A DNA stretch of 64,000 nucleotides from Acidobacteriota bacterium. Its GTDB lineage: Bacteria; Acidobacteriota; Terriglobia; Bryobacterales; Bryobacteraceae. Below are positions 32,678 to 41,031 of the stretch, one piece after another (position 1 is the stretch's first letter; every line of letters begins with the position of its first letter). The notes under the pieces are model-generated. The model worked only from the letters and a program-made list of their open reading frames with translations, was not told the DNA's origin and did not search any database. Location of the stretch: contig JAFDVU010000010.1 of assembly GCA_018268835.1 (NCBI GenBank), forward strand, positions 1 through 64,000, given 5' to 3'. The position numbers and the translations under genes were made by a program.

Positions 32678-33946
32678 CTAGGGATGTCCGACCGTTTGGA
32701 GCGCGTCGTTGATGAAGGCTGTCGCGAACTGATCGAAGGTCGGACTGAGAAGAGTGCCTGCCGCTCTCGCGAGGTCGTTGGTTATGCTCGCGAGTGTTTG
32801 GCGGATGGGCTCGGCAGGTGCGGGGTGGAGCGTGACGCGCATCTCTGTTCCCATGTTGACCCTGATGCTCGCAAGACTTGGTTCAAAGAGCGCTCCGGTG
32901 ACAAACCGTCCACGGAATGAGCCTGGGCGCAGCATTTGTGCTTCTGGTATGAGGATGTTCGCGCTGAGACGATGCTCGCCGAAGTAACGTGCCCGGCATG
33001 AATACATGGTCGTGATACCAAGGATGCTGATCAGGTCTTCGCAGAATTCGAAGGGTGAGAAGAATGGGCCGTCGTTTGTGTTCGTGACCGCGTGCGTTGC
33101 GTATCCGATTGCGCCGTCGCTGGTCAGCGCGAGGACTAGATCGTTTCCTGAGTCCTTTCGCAGCCGGTACGTGGTGACGTGCTGCTCGCGCGCGCTGGGC
33201 GGCTGGACGAAGCCACCCGTGAAGCGGTGGAAGCATTCTTCGAACTCGTCTTCGACTGCCGCTGTGAGCCGCCGTGCTGCGCCGTGGCTCTCCGGCGTCA
33301 TGATGAACCGGTACCAGGCCTCGCTCGGCTTCGTCTTGTCAGCTGGGTCATTGACGCGAAGCCGTTGGTGCAAGTCAGCGACTGGTAGGCTGATTGGCGG
33401 GCTCGGGTGCACCCGTTTCTCAAGGAGTGCGCTGAGCTGGAGGTAGTCTGCCTCGACTTTTTGCGCGCCGGAGCGGAGATAGACACGGTGCTCGTCACCT
33501 TTGTTGTACAGGTAGGGCGGGTGGGTTCCTTCGGCGACGCGCACCAGCGCCACTTCTTTGCCGGCGTCAGTGTCGAGCGTGAGGACGCGGATCTGGATAT
33601 TCGGCCGCGGCTGGATCCGTGAGAGGAGGGTGCTGCCGAGTCGCGTCTTCATCTCGACGCCTTTGGGGTCGTAACCTATCAATCGGCGTGGCTGGTCTCC
33701 TTGTCCTTCGACCCCGAAAATGATGATGCCCCCGAAGGTGTTCGCGAACGCGGCGATGGTCTCGGGCCAGCTGTCTTTGGGCGAGATGTCGGCCTTGTAG
33801 TCCAAGAGTGGTCCTTCGCGCTGGCCGGTGGCAATCAGTGCACGGATATCGTGCAGCACCGCGGCGGCGGGGTAACGCTGCTCGCTCGTGATGTCGTCGG
33901 AGTACAAGTCGCCCATACGCTTCGCGATTGTAGCAGGGCGAACCAT
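32678..33946 (-). CDS. AlbA_2/Schlafen-type putative DNA/RNA-binding protein
   Basis: The 422-residue protein has an N-terminal AlbA_2 domain: EGPLLDYKADISPKDSWPETIAAFANTFGGIIIFGVEG, followed by YLYNKGDEHRVYLRSGAQKVEAD. This is the domain shared by Schlafen proteins and many bacterial regulators and defence proteins. The remaining 250 residues, with ITNDLARAAGTLLSPTFDQFATAFINDAL at the end, are not recognised. It starts 18 bp after the stop of the ATPase-methyltransferase gene and is probably translated from the same message. A second in-frame ATG at 33916 is also possible; neither has a good ribosome site. A role in phage or plasmid defence is inferred from domain and context. Confidence 0.75.
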   Translation of the reverse strand: MVRPATIAKRMGDLYSDDITSEQRYPAAAVLHDIRALIATGQREGPLLDYKADISPKDSWPETIAAFANTFGGIIIFGVEGQGDQPRRLIGYDPKGVEMKTRLGSTLLSRIQPRPNIQIRVLTLDTDAGKEVALVRVAEGTHPPYLYNKGDEHRVYLRSGAQKVEADYLQLSALLEKRVHPSPPISLPVADLHQRLRVNDPADKTKPSEAWYRFIMTPESHGAARRLTAAVEDEFEECFHRFTGGFVQPPSAREQHVTTYRLRKDSGNDLVLALTSDGAIGYATHAVTNTNDGPFFSPFEFCEDLISILGITTMYSCRARYFGEHRLSANILIPEAQMLRPGSFRGRFVTGALFEPSLASIRVNMGTEMRVTLHPAPAEPIRQTLASITNDLARAAGTLLSPTFDQFATAFINDALQTVGHP

Positions 33947-33964
33947 TGCTGGGAGAGGTGTTTT

Positions 33965-35788
33965 CTAGGTGTTCCAGAGTCCTTCGTCATGGGCGCTGAT
34001 GCTTGCGATCGTGGTCATATGCTGCAGCACGTCTTTGTACTCGGCAAAGGTGCGTACACCCCGTTTGTTCGCCCACGATCCGAGGGATCTGCGCTTCATG
34101 GTGCGCCAGTGCTCGCGCACGCGCGTCGTGACTTCATCGCGATTGATGGACCGCACTGGCGTAGCGATGATGCACGCAGCGGTCGTGAGCTTCCCGCGGA
34201 GAGGGTAGGTTTGCTCGTCGTAGGTGAACCCGCTTGCGCTTAAAATGTCGGTGAGGTCCGCACACTGGTACGGCACAGCGTAGTACTCGACTGCCAGCAA
34301 AGGATAGAGTTCTAGGATGACCACGCGTCCATTGTCGGGGAGGATCTTTCGCGCCGCTATTTCGAGGAGTGCACCCATGCTTGGTGGCGTGAGCTCGTGC
34401 AGGACGTTCGTGATGAGTGCGACATTGACGCTTCGGTCCGGGATCTCGTTGAGGTCATCGATGACGTGATGGCGGATGCTCGTTATCGCGAGTTCCTCGC
34501 GGAGTGCTTCTCGGGTTTTCGGATTTGGCTCCCATGCTTCCCACATCACGTGCTGATAGTGCGGCAGCTTGTGCAGTTCTTTGGCCACCCGCCCCAGACC
34601 GCTGCCGAGGTCGAGGATGATCGCTGGGCGCTCGGTGGTGTGCCTGATCGCGGTTAATGCTTTGGCGAGTTGGCTCGTCTGCAAATCCGGCCGTGCTTGC
34701 GCGGATGCGCGAACCGCGTCGTGCGTGAAGGCGCGCGAGAGTTCTTGGTAGAGGCCGAGGTCAACTTCTGCCTGCAGTCGCGTGCTCAGGCGCAGGAGTT
34801 CTTGGTCGTGATGGTCGAACAGGCGATAAAGGTGCTCGATGCGCTCGAAGTCGTCTCGGAGTTCTGTAAATCGTCGTATGGGGATGACGGTGTCTGATGG
34901 CTTATCGCGCCGCATTTCTTTTGGCGGGTCGTTGAGCGGCTTGCAGATTTGTTCGACAAAGTAGACCCGGCTTGCGTGTTCGCTGAAGAGCACATGGGGG
35001 TGGTGCGTGGTGATTATGCCCTGCACGCGAGCGCTTTTGAGGAGTTGGAGGAAGTTTGTGATGCGTTCGGGGTGGAGGTGGTTTTCTATCTCGTCCACGA
35101 GCACGACATCCGTTGTTCGGTGCTGGAGGAGCATGCTGGCAAGAAAGATCATTTTTTGCCCGTCGCTCCACTGCCCGAAGGGTACTGGGCCGGCGTCCTC
35201 ATACGTGAGTAGGAATTCGAAGAGGATTTGGTTTCCGGCGTTCGCGCGGCGAAAGTAGAGGGTGCCCCCCAGGAGTTCTTGGAGGGCGTTAATGACGCGG
35301 TGGTCTTGCTTGCACAAAAAGAGGGGGTTGACCGCGGTGAACGGGTCGAGCAAGCGTCGTCGCTCGTCGGCGTGCGATTGCTCCCAGCGCGCGCGCAGAC
35401 CCGGCATGTGTTCTTCCATCATGTCGAAGAGGAGTGCCTGTGCCGGGGGGCGGTAGTTTGGGATATCGCGCGGATGGCCGATCCTTTCCGGCCTCACGAA
35501 CGGATCGATACCTTGGCCGACTTTGCCCATGTGCTGGCTATTATTCCCGAGGTACACGAAGCTCGGCTTCGCGCTGCCCGTGAATTCAAGATTAATGATG
35601 CGTTCGGCCTTATTCACGTGCGTTGTGTCGAGCGCGTGACGCAAGCTTTCCAGTGTGTACGTCTTGCCAGCGTTGTTTGACCCGATGAGCACGGTGATCG
35701 CACCCTCATGCTCGTCGGGCAGTGCACAGTAGACGATGCTGTCCTTCGTCGTGCGGTGCAGGCGAAAGTGGCGGATGAAGGAAGACAT
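33965..35788 (-). CDS. AAA ATPase fused to a SAM-dependent methyltransferase
   Basis: The 607-residue protein joins two domains. Residues 1-280 are an ABC/AAA_21-type ATPase (OLD/RecF-like) with Walker A GSNNAGKT (36-43), signature-like WSDGQKMIFL (207-216), Walker B VVLVDEIENHLHP (Asp232, Glu233) and switch TTHHPHVLFSE. Residues about 385-560 are a class I methyltransferase with motif I IILDLGSGLGRVAKEL (391-406), VNVALITNVLHEL and RVVILELYPLLAVEYYAVPY. ATPases of this branch sense DNA or act as switches in OLD- and Septu-like defence. Fusion to a methyltransferase is unusual; the methyl acceptor is unknown. It is the first gene of a two-gene leftward operon with the AlbA_2 protein. Confidence 0.8.
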   Translation of the reverse strand: MSSFIRHFRLHRTTKDSIVYCALPDEHEGAITVLIGSNNAGKTYTLESLRHALDTTHVNKAERIINLEFTGSAKPSFVYLGNNSQHMGKVGQGIDPFVRPERIGHPRDIPNYRPPAQALLFDMMEEHMPGLRARWEQSHADERRRLLDPFTAVNPLFLCKQDHRVINALQELLGGTLYFRRANAGNQILFEFLLTYEDAGPVPFGQWSDGQKMIFLASMLLQHRTTDVVLVDEIENHLHPERITNFLQLLKSARVQGIITTHHPHVLFSEHASRVYFVEQICKPLNDPPKEMRRDKPSDTVIPIRRFTELRDDFERIEHLYRLFDHHDQELLRLSTRLQAEVDLGLYQELSRAFTHDAVRASAQARPDLQTSQLAKALTAIRHTTERPAIILDLGSGLGRVAKELHKLPHYQHVMWEAWEPNPKTREALREELAITSIRHHVIDDLNEIPDRSVNVALITNVLHELTPPSMGALLEIAARKILPDNGRVVILELYPLLAVEYYAVPYQCADLTDILSASGFTYDEQTYPLRGKLTTAACIIATPVRSINRDEVTTRVREHWRTMKRRSLGSWANKRGVRTFAEYKDVLQHMTTIASISAHDEGLWNT

Positions 35789-36280
35789 TCCTGTTTGGAC
35801 CTTTCAGCATAGTACGAGGCGGGCGGGACTGCGGCCGCAGCTTGGCTAACGTGTCGGTAGCGGAATTCACGGCATGTCTGTTACCCAGTGGGTGCGGCGG
35901 CCCTAGTGGCTCGCTTCAACATTATGAGTCGGGCGTACCTGTCGACGGGTGTTGCTTCGCCATCATCGCGGCGGCAGGACGCGGCCACGCTCTCTGCTAC
36001 GCGGCATGTTGACTTCCACATGCCGCATCCCGTGCAGAGGAAGCCCGATCTAACAAAGCATCATTAACTGCGGCCGGCCTTCATACCGTCTCCGCCCTAG
36101 GCAAGCCAGCGTCGGAGGAGTGGACGGGAATTCCTGCATCTGGCAGGCATTATTCCGATTCATCCCATCCTCGGCATCGCGCGCTCCCTTTACCGCCGCC
36201 TCAGCACTCGCAGCCTGTCGTGCCGTGACGGGCTGTCCAGGCGGTTTACAGGGCGGGCGGCGTGCGATAAGACTGTTGGG
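35789..36280. other. Gene-free stretch with one perfect hairpin
   Basis: No convincing open frame lies between the divergent ATPase-methyltransferase and HEPN-motif genes. The only structure I see is a perfect 9-bp inverted repeat at 36001-36026. Promoters for both flanking genes should lie here. Confidence 0.5.
36001..36026. repeat. Perfect 9-bp inverted repeat (hairpin)
   Basis: GCGGCATGT and ACATGCCGC flank an 8-base loop. There is no T tract, so an intrinsic terminator is unlikely. An operator or a structured RNA leader are alternatives. Confidence 0.5.
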
Positions 36281-37141
36281 ATGCCCGAAAAGATGAAGAT
36301 GACAGCGGACATCTGCGACATGCTCGTACGGGATGCAGGCCTTGGCCACGTTGAGATGAGCGACCGGGACAGTGCTTGCGGCATCCTGCCGGACCTCGAC
36401 TACGAGGCGCAGCTCATCGCTATTTCAGCTTTGCTTCGTCGCAATGATCAAGCCGACGCCGAGACTGAACGCCAGATCGGGGAAGTGGACGAATACGCGA
36501 GAAGAACTTGCGGCTTGAGAAATCAGCGGGCCGTGGCTGAATGGGTCGATCTCCTTCACGGCTCGACGTACCAGGGCGCGGCGCACAGTATGGCGGCGTT
36601 GGGGATGCTGGCGCCCTTCTACGAATCCATGTTCTTCCAGGCGTTTCAGGGCATCCGACAGCAGTATCTTGGGATTGGCGTAATTCCGCCGGGCCATGCG
36701 CGCTCAGATATTGGAAGCGCCGAAGCCTTCTGGGATTGCCACTTTCTTTACAACGCCAATACCGGGAAGAAAGAAAAGAAACTGGTCCCCGGAATAGAGC
36801 AACTGGCCGATGCGGTTGGCCTGACAGCGAATCTTCCGGACGGACTGCATAACACGTTAGAGGCGCTTTTCAGCTACCGCAACAAGATGTTCCACGGAGG
36901 ATTCGAGTGGCCGCTAAAGGAATGCGCTAAGTTCACGAAGCACATTGAAGAAGAAGGGTGGCAGCACTGGTTTTCCTACGCCTCACACGGTGACGATCCG
37001 TTTATCGTATACATGACGGAGGTCTTCATTAACCACTGCCTCGATCTCGTGCACAAGGTCCTTGACGCCTTCGGCGCCTACTGCAAAGCGCACGTCTCGA
37101 TCAATAACGTGATCAACATCGAGATCATTCCTTCTACGTGA
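36281..37141 (+). CDS. Protein with a HEPN-type RNxxxH motif
   Basis: The 286-residue, mostly helical protein is not a named family I recognise. Near residue 200 it reads LEALFSYRNKMFHGGFEWP, that is Arg200-Asn201-x3-His205. This fits the R(N/D)-x(3-5)-H signature of HEPN ribonucleases found in toxin-antitoxin, CRISPR and abortive-infection proteins. A hydrophobic helix pair (SMAALGMLAPFYESMFFQAFQGI) precedes it. It may start at 36281 or at the ATG 12 bp downstream. The next gene, a GHKL-nuclease, follows on the same strand after about 240 bp, so the two could act together. RNase activity is inferred from the motif only. Confidence 0.6.
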   Translation: MPEKMKMTADICDMLVRDAGLGHVEMSDRDSACGILPDLDYEAQLIAISALLRRNDQADAETERQIGEVDEYARRTCGLRNQRAVAEWVDLLHGSTYQGAAHSMAALGMLAPFYESMFFQAFQGIRQQYLGIGVIPPGHARSDIGSAEAFWDCHFLYNANTGKKEKKLVPGIEQLADAVGLTANLPDGLHNTLEALFSYRNKMFHGGFEWPLKECAKFTKHIEEEGWQHWFSYASHGDDPFIVYMTEVFINHCLDLVHKVLDAFGAYCKAHVSINNVINIEIIPST

Positions 37142-37383
37142 AGGACCGGGACGCGCGCAACAGATATCGACGCGGGCGGCTACAGGAATTCTCATCGGTC
37201 GGGAGCTTGCGGCCGGTCGATGTGCAAAGCGAAACTCGCTAAAGGATCAGTAACAGCCGCAGTGCCAAACTGCCCCCCGGAAGGTCTTTGCCGTTTGTTC
37301 GCCTTCGCGGTTATACTGGCCGGTGTGAATACTCGCCCGCTGCGCCGGCACCGCCGGATATACTGGAGGGCTTCCGGAACTCC

Positions 37384-39390
37384 ATGAGCAAAGTCAACAT
37401 CAGGCGCACCGTCGAGAACATACGCGCCAATACGACCGTGTACTCGCCCATCGTTGAGGTAGTGGTGAACGCGATCGAGGCAATTGAAAACGCTGGCCGA
37501 CCAGACGGTAAGATTCTCGTCCGAATCGAGCGGTCCGGACAGGCGGAAATGGACAGCGATGCGCTCCCGGAGATCAGGAATTTCGAAGTTGAAGACAACG
37601 GTATTGGCTTTACACCTGCTAATCGGGAGTCTTTCGACACGCTGTATTCCGATTTCAAAATGGCGGAAGGTGGCAAGGGGTTCGGGCGGTTCATCTGCCT
37701 GAAGTATTTTGACAACGTGCATGTCGATAGCGTCTACGCGGAGGCGAAGACTTTTAAGCGCCGCACCTTCTCCATGGGCAAGGACAGTGACATTATCATC
37801 AACGAGAAGACTACCGACGCCACTCAGAACTCGTCTGGCACCGTCGTCAAACTGAGCGGCCTGAAAGACGGCAAGGCAATCGACAAAAAGCTGAATACGA
37901 TCGCGCGGAACCTCGTGGAGAAACTCCTGCCCCGCTTTCTCGTGAAAGCGCCAGTATGCCCGCAAATAACTCTCGCCGAGGCCAATGGTGGCGAATCCAT
38001 TTGCCTGAACGACTGGTTCAGCAATGAGCTTTCCGGGCTTATCAAAGAAGTAGATGTCGACAACGGCAATTTCACGCTTCCGGCCAAGGATTCCGAAGAG
38101 CCGTTTGCGGTCCGAGTCTTCAAGCTCTATTTCCCGAAAAACCAGAAGAGCCGCATTAGTCTTGTGGCGCACCGCCGCGAAGTGTCGGGCTCGCCCATCC
38201 ATGACTATGTGCCGGAATTCGTTGATGACTTCTATGACAAGGACGGGAACGACGGCCCTATTCAGGGCCGGAACTATATTGTAAAAGCATATGTGTTTGC
38301 GGATTACCTTGATCGTCACGTCTCCCTTGAGCGTGGTGGTTTCGAGTTCAAAATGGAGAACGACCTATTCCTCGGGATTTCGCAGGTCGATATAGAGAAG
38401 CAGTCTGCGATGATTGCCAAAGAAGCGATGGGGACAGACATCGTGGGGCGGCAGCAGAAGAAGAAGGAGCGCGTTCACACTTATGTGGCGGACGAAGCGC
38501 CGTGGCACAGGGTGCTCCTCGATAAGCTAGACCTGAGCCGAATGCCGCTCAACCCGAGCAAGGAGGAGATCGAAGCCCGCCTGCAGCAAGAGAAATTCGT
38601 TCAAGAAGCCCAAATCAAGCGCGAAGTCTCCAAGATCTTGGCAAGTGGCAACCTAGAGGGCTTGGAGCAAAGCGTTAAAGAGATCGTCGAAAGAATCTCC
38701 GGCACTAGCCGAAACGATCTGATCCATTACATCGCGATGCGCCGCAATATCCTCGACCTGTTCGGGAAGAGCCTCCAATGGGACGAGAATCAGAAGTACT
38801 CCTCAGAGGGTTTCGTCCACGACATCATTTTCCCGCGAAGAGGCGACATCTTCAAGACGCCATTCCATGAACACAACCTGTGGATCGTAGACGAGCGTCT
38901 GAACTTCACTAGCTACCTATCGTCCGACATTCCTCTCGATGGTGGAAAATCGGAGCGGCCGGACCTTATAGCCTACAATCGGCGTGTGGTTTTTCGTGGC
39001 GACAATGAACCAAGCAATCCGGTAACGATCTTCGAATTCAAAAAACCTCAGCGTGACGACTTCGTCAACAAATCCTCGAACGAAGATCCGGTTGAGCAGA
39101 TCGTGCGTTATGTCAACAACATAATGGATGGGAAGTTCAAAACGCCTGAGGGCATGAAGATTCTCGTCGCGCCAAACACGCCGTTTTACGGCTTTGTGGT
39201 TTGCGACCTGACGGCGAAAGTTGAACGCTGGCTCGAACGTGAAAAGGATTTCAAGCCGATGCCCGATCGGCAGGGATGGTTTGATTGGAAGCAGAATATT
39301 AACCTGTACATCGAAGTTGTGTCCTGGGAAAAGATTCTGAAAGACGCCCAGATGCGCAATAAAGTCTTCTTCCACAAACTCGGCATTTAG
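37384..39390 (+). CDS. GHKL (MORC-like) ATPase with C-terminal PD-(D/E)xK nuclease domain
   Basis: The 668-residue protein opens with a GHKL ATPase domain. The N-box is EVVVNAIEAIENA (Glu25, Asn29), the G1 box is VEDNGIGF (Asp71) and the glycine lid is GGKGFGRFICLKYFD. A transducer-like middle part and a charged coiled-coil-like stretch (residues about 395-440, KEEIEARLQQEKFVQEAQIKREVSKIL) follow. The C-terminal domain has SERPDLIAYN...VTIFEFKKPQ. Asp527, Glu551 and Lys553 fit the PD-(D/E)xK nuclease core. ATP-driven clamp closure coupled to DNA or RNA cleavage is the natural model, and MORC-type proteins with nuclease domains are known from conflict systems. The start at 37384 is the first ATG before the domain. 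A defence role is inference. Confidence 0.8.
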   Translation: MSKVNIRRTVENIRANTTVYSPIVEVVVNAIEAIENAGRPDGKILVRIERSGQAEMDSDALPEIRNFEVEDNGIGFTPANRESFDTLYSDFKMAEGGKGFGRFICLKYFDNVHVDSVYAEAKTFKRRTFSMGKDSDIIINEKTTDATQNSSGTVVKLSGLKDGKAIDKKLNTIARNLVEKLLPRFLVKAPVCPQITLAEANGGESICLNDWFSNELSGLIKEVDVDNGNFTLPAKDSEEPFAVRVFKLYFPKNQKSRISLVAHRREVSGSPIHDYVPEFVDDFYDKDGNDGPIQGRNYIVKAYVFADYLDRHVSLERGGFEFKMENDLFLGISQVDIEKQSAMIAKEAMGTDIVGRQQKKKERVHTYVADEAPWHRVLLDKLDLSRMPLNPSKEEIEARLQQEKFVQEAQIKREVSKILASGNLEGLEQSVKEIVERISGTSRNDLIHYIAMRRNILDLFGKSLQWDENQKYSSEGFVHDIIFPRRGDIFKTPFHEHNLWIVDERLNFTSYLSSDIPLDGGKSERPDLIAYNRRVVFRGDNEPSNPVTIFEFKKPQRDDFVNKSSNEDPVEQIVRYVNNIMDGKFKTPEGMKILVAPNTPFYGFVVCDLTAKVERWLEREKDFKPMPDRQGWFDWKQNINLYIEVVSWEKILKDAQMRNKVFFHKLGI

Positions 39391-39453
39391 TGACGTTCCG
39401 CTAAATCTTGCACTGATTAAACGGGCGAGGCCTGAGACCTCCCCAAGGTCGTT

Positions 39454-39471
39454 GAGCATCTTATGCTCTTT
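39454..39471 (+). terminator. Candidate intrinsic terminator between GHKL-nuclease and trb operon
   Basis: GAGCAT and ATGCTC form a perfect 6-bp stem with a CTT loop, followed by TTT. It lies between convergent genes, 63 bp after the GHKL-nuclease stop. The stem is short and the T tract brief, so it is a moderate candidate. Confidence 0.4.
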
Positions 39472-39567
39472 AGCTCATCAGTGACGGAGTACAAGGGCAA
39501 ACATATCCTGGCTCGATGCCGAGTTCGCACAAAGATCGCGTCCCACGATCTGGAACGTCAGCGGACG

Positions 39568-41031
39568 CTATCGGGCGGTCAAATCGCTTGGGGCGTAAGG
39601 GCCGTCGAAGATGATGTCCCGATTCACGCGGACGTTAAAGCGGTACCCAACGGGGATCTTGATTGTCGGTTGAACGCTTAGATTTCGCCGGGTGATTTGC
39701 GCTCCAAGATCAGCCGCTTGTTGTCCCGCCGCGCTGCCGGCAACCTGGGCCGGACTGGGGTACGTCAGCAGCGAACGGTTCTGATTCTGGGCGATCTCCG
39801 AAGCCGCTGCGAAGAGGCTGGTGAGTACGGCGAAGCCGACCAGGCGCTTATAGTGGCGGTCGACCTTGTCGCGGAATCCGGAATAGCCATGAGCGTCCTG
39901 GCCGATCATCCCGGAGAGGTCGAGCGAGGAGCCATCCGGGTAGATGACGCGATCCCAGATCACCTGGACGCCGTCCTGGCCGTAGCCGATCCTCGAGTTG
40001 TACACTCCGACCAGGCGCGCACCTTGCGGGATCAGCAGGAACCGTCCTGTAGCGGTGTCGTACACGTTGGACGAGACGAGCGCCTTCAGTTCGCCCGGAA
40101 GGTCTGAGTTCAGCGCCTGTTCGAGGATCGCCGGAATCTCCCACCCGGCTTTGATCTCATACCGCGATAGGGGTGCGGTGCGAGTGGACTTCAGGTAGTC
40201 GTCCATCTGTCCCGCTCGTGCTTTCGCCAGGAACGCCTCTTTGCGGCCCTGCATATTCTGATCGCTTTCGTCTCCGGCTTCACTTCCGGAACGTCCGCGA
40301 GAAACACCCAGGGAACGCAACGCATCGGGGCTGATCTGGGATCCGCCGCCGCTCTGCCGTGAAAGGGCCTGGATCATCGACGCGAGTTGGGCGGCATCGT
40401 CACCATTACTGCGGCTTACTTGACCCGCCTGCTGCGACGTGGCGAAACCTGCAGTTCCGAAACTGTCCCTGAGCGTCGTCGGCGCGGCGATCGCCTGCTG
40501 CTCTCTTTCGTAAGCGGCGAGAAGACGGCGCTCCTCGGGAGTTGGCTCGCGAGGCTGAGGGATCTGGGCGGCAACCGGCTGTGCCGGCATCGGTGCCTGC
40601 CGCACGAAGACCTGTCCGCCCGCTCCCGGACTTCCGGGTATTTGTTGCCCGGCCTGTCCTGCCTGGAGTTCGCCCGGCGGGACCAGTGTTCCTGACTCAG
40701 AAGGTGCACCGCGGAGGGTCGAGGCGTTCGGCAGATTGCCCGTCGGTATGTCCTTCGCGATGTCCACGCCGGCGGCGGTAGCGGGTGCGACGTTCCTGGG
40801 CGTGTTGCCCTCGGCCAGAGCCGCCACTTGACGTTGCTGGCGCTTGTACCCGCCGTAAGCGAACAATCCGAGGATGATCGCGGCGATTGCCATGAGCGCT
40901 CCAGCTGCTCGTTTGCTGACGCGAACGGGCCTGGGCGGGCGCGGGTGCAGATCAAGGCCATCCGGTGCCTCTCCGAACCGCGCAGCCTTATGATTTGAGG
41001 TATCGGACAAAGTATCAGCCTTTTCGTTCAC
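39568..41031 (-). CDS. trbI: Conjugal transfer protein TrbI (VirB10 family)
   Basis: The 487-residue inner-membrane protein of the type IV secretion core spans from the inner to the outer membrane. One N-terminal TM helix (RAAGALMAIAAIILGLFAYGGYK) is followed by a proline-rich periplasmic stretch. The VirB10 beta-barrel domain comes next (YEIKAGWEIPAILEQALNSDLPGELKALVSSNVYDTATGRFLLIPQGARLVGVYN, then VQVIWDRVIYPDGSSLDLSGMIGQDAHGYSGFRDKVDRHY). The GTG at 41031 has GGAG eight bases upstream and overlaps the trbG end by 17 bp, so I prefer it to a longer frame. It is the last gene of the trb operon. Confidence 0.92.
   Translation of the reverse strand: MNEKADTLSDTSNHKAARFGEAPDGLDLHPRPPRPVRVSKRAAGALMAIAAIILGLFAYGGYKRQQRQVAALAEGNTPRNVAPATAAGVDIAKDIPTGNLPNASTLRGAPSESGTLVPPGELQAGQAGQQIPGSPGAGGQVFVRQAPMPAQPVAAQIPQPREPTPEERRLLAAYEREQQAIAAPTTLRDSFGTAGFATSQQAGQVSRSNGDDAAQLASMIQALSRQSGGGSQISPDALRSLGVSRGRSGSEAGDESDQNMQGRKEAFLAKARAGQMDDYLKSTRTAPLSRYEIKAGWEIPAILEQALNSDLPGELKALVSSNVYDTATGRFLLIPQGARLVGVYNSRIGYGQDGVQVIWDRVIYPDGSSLDLSGMIGQDAHGYSGFRDKVDRHYKRLVGFAVLTSLFAAASEIAQNQNRSLLTYPSPAQVAGSAAGQQAADLGAQITRRNLSVQPTIKIPVGYRFNVRVNRDIIFDGPYAPSDLTAR

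Noticed and set aside
39463-39681. Small plus-strand ORF at the end of trbI
   Set aside because: It is mostly antisense to trbI codons, with no ribosome site and no recognisable product.
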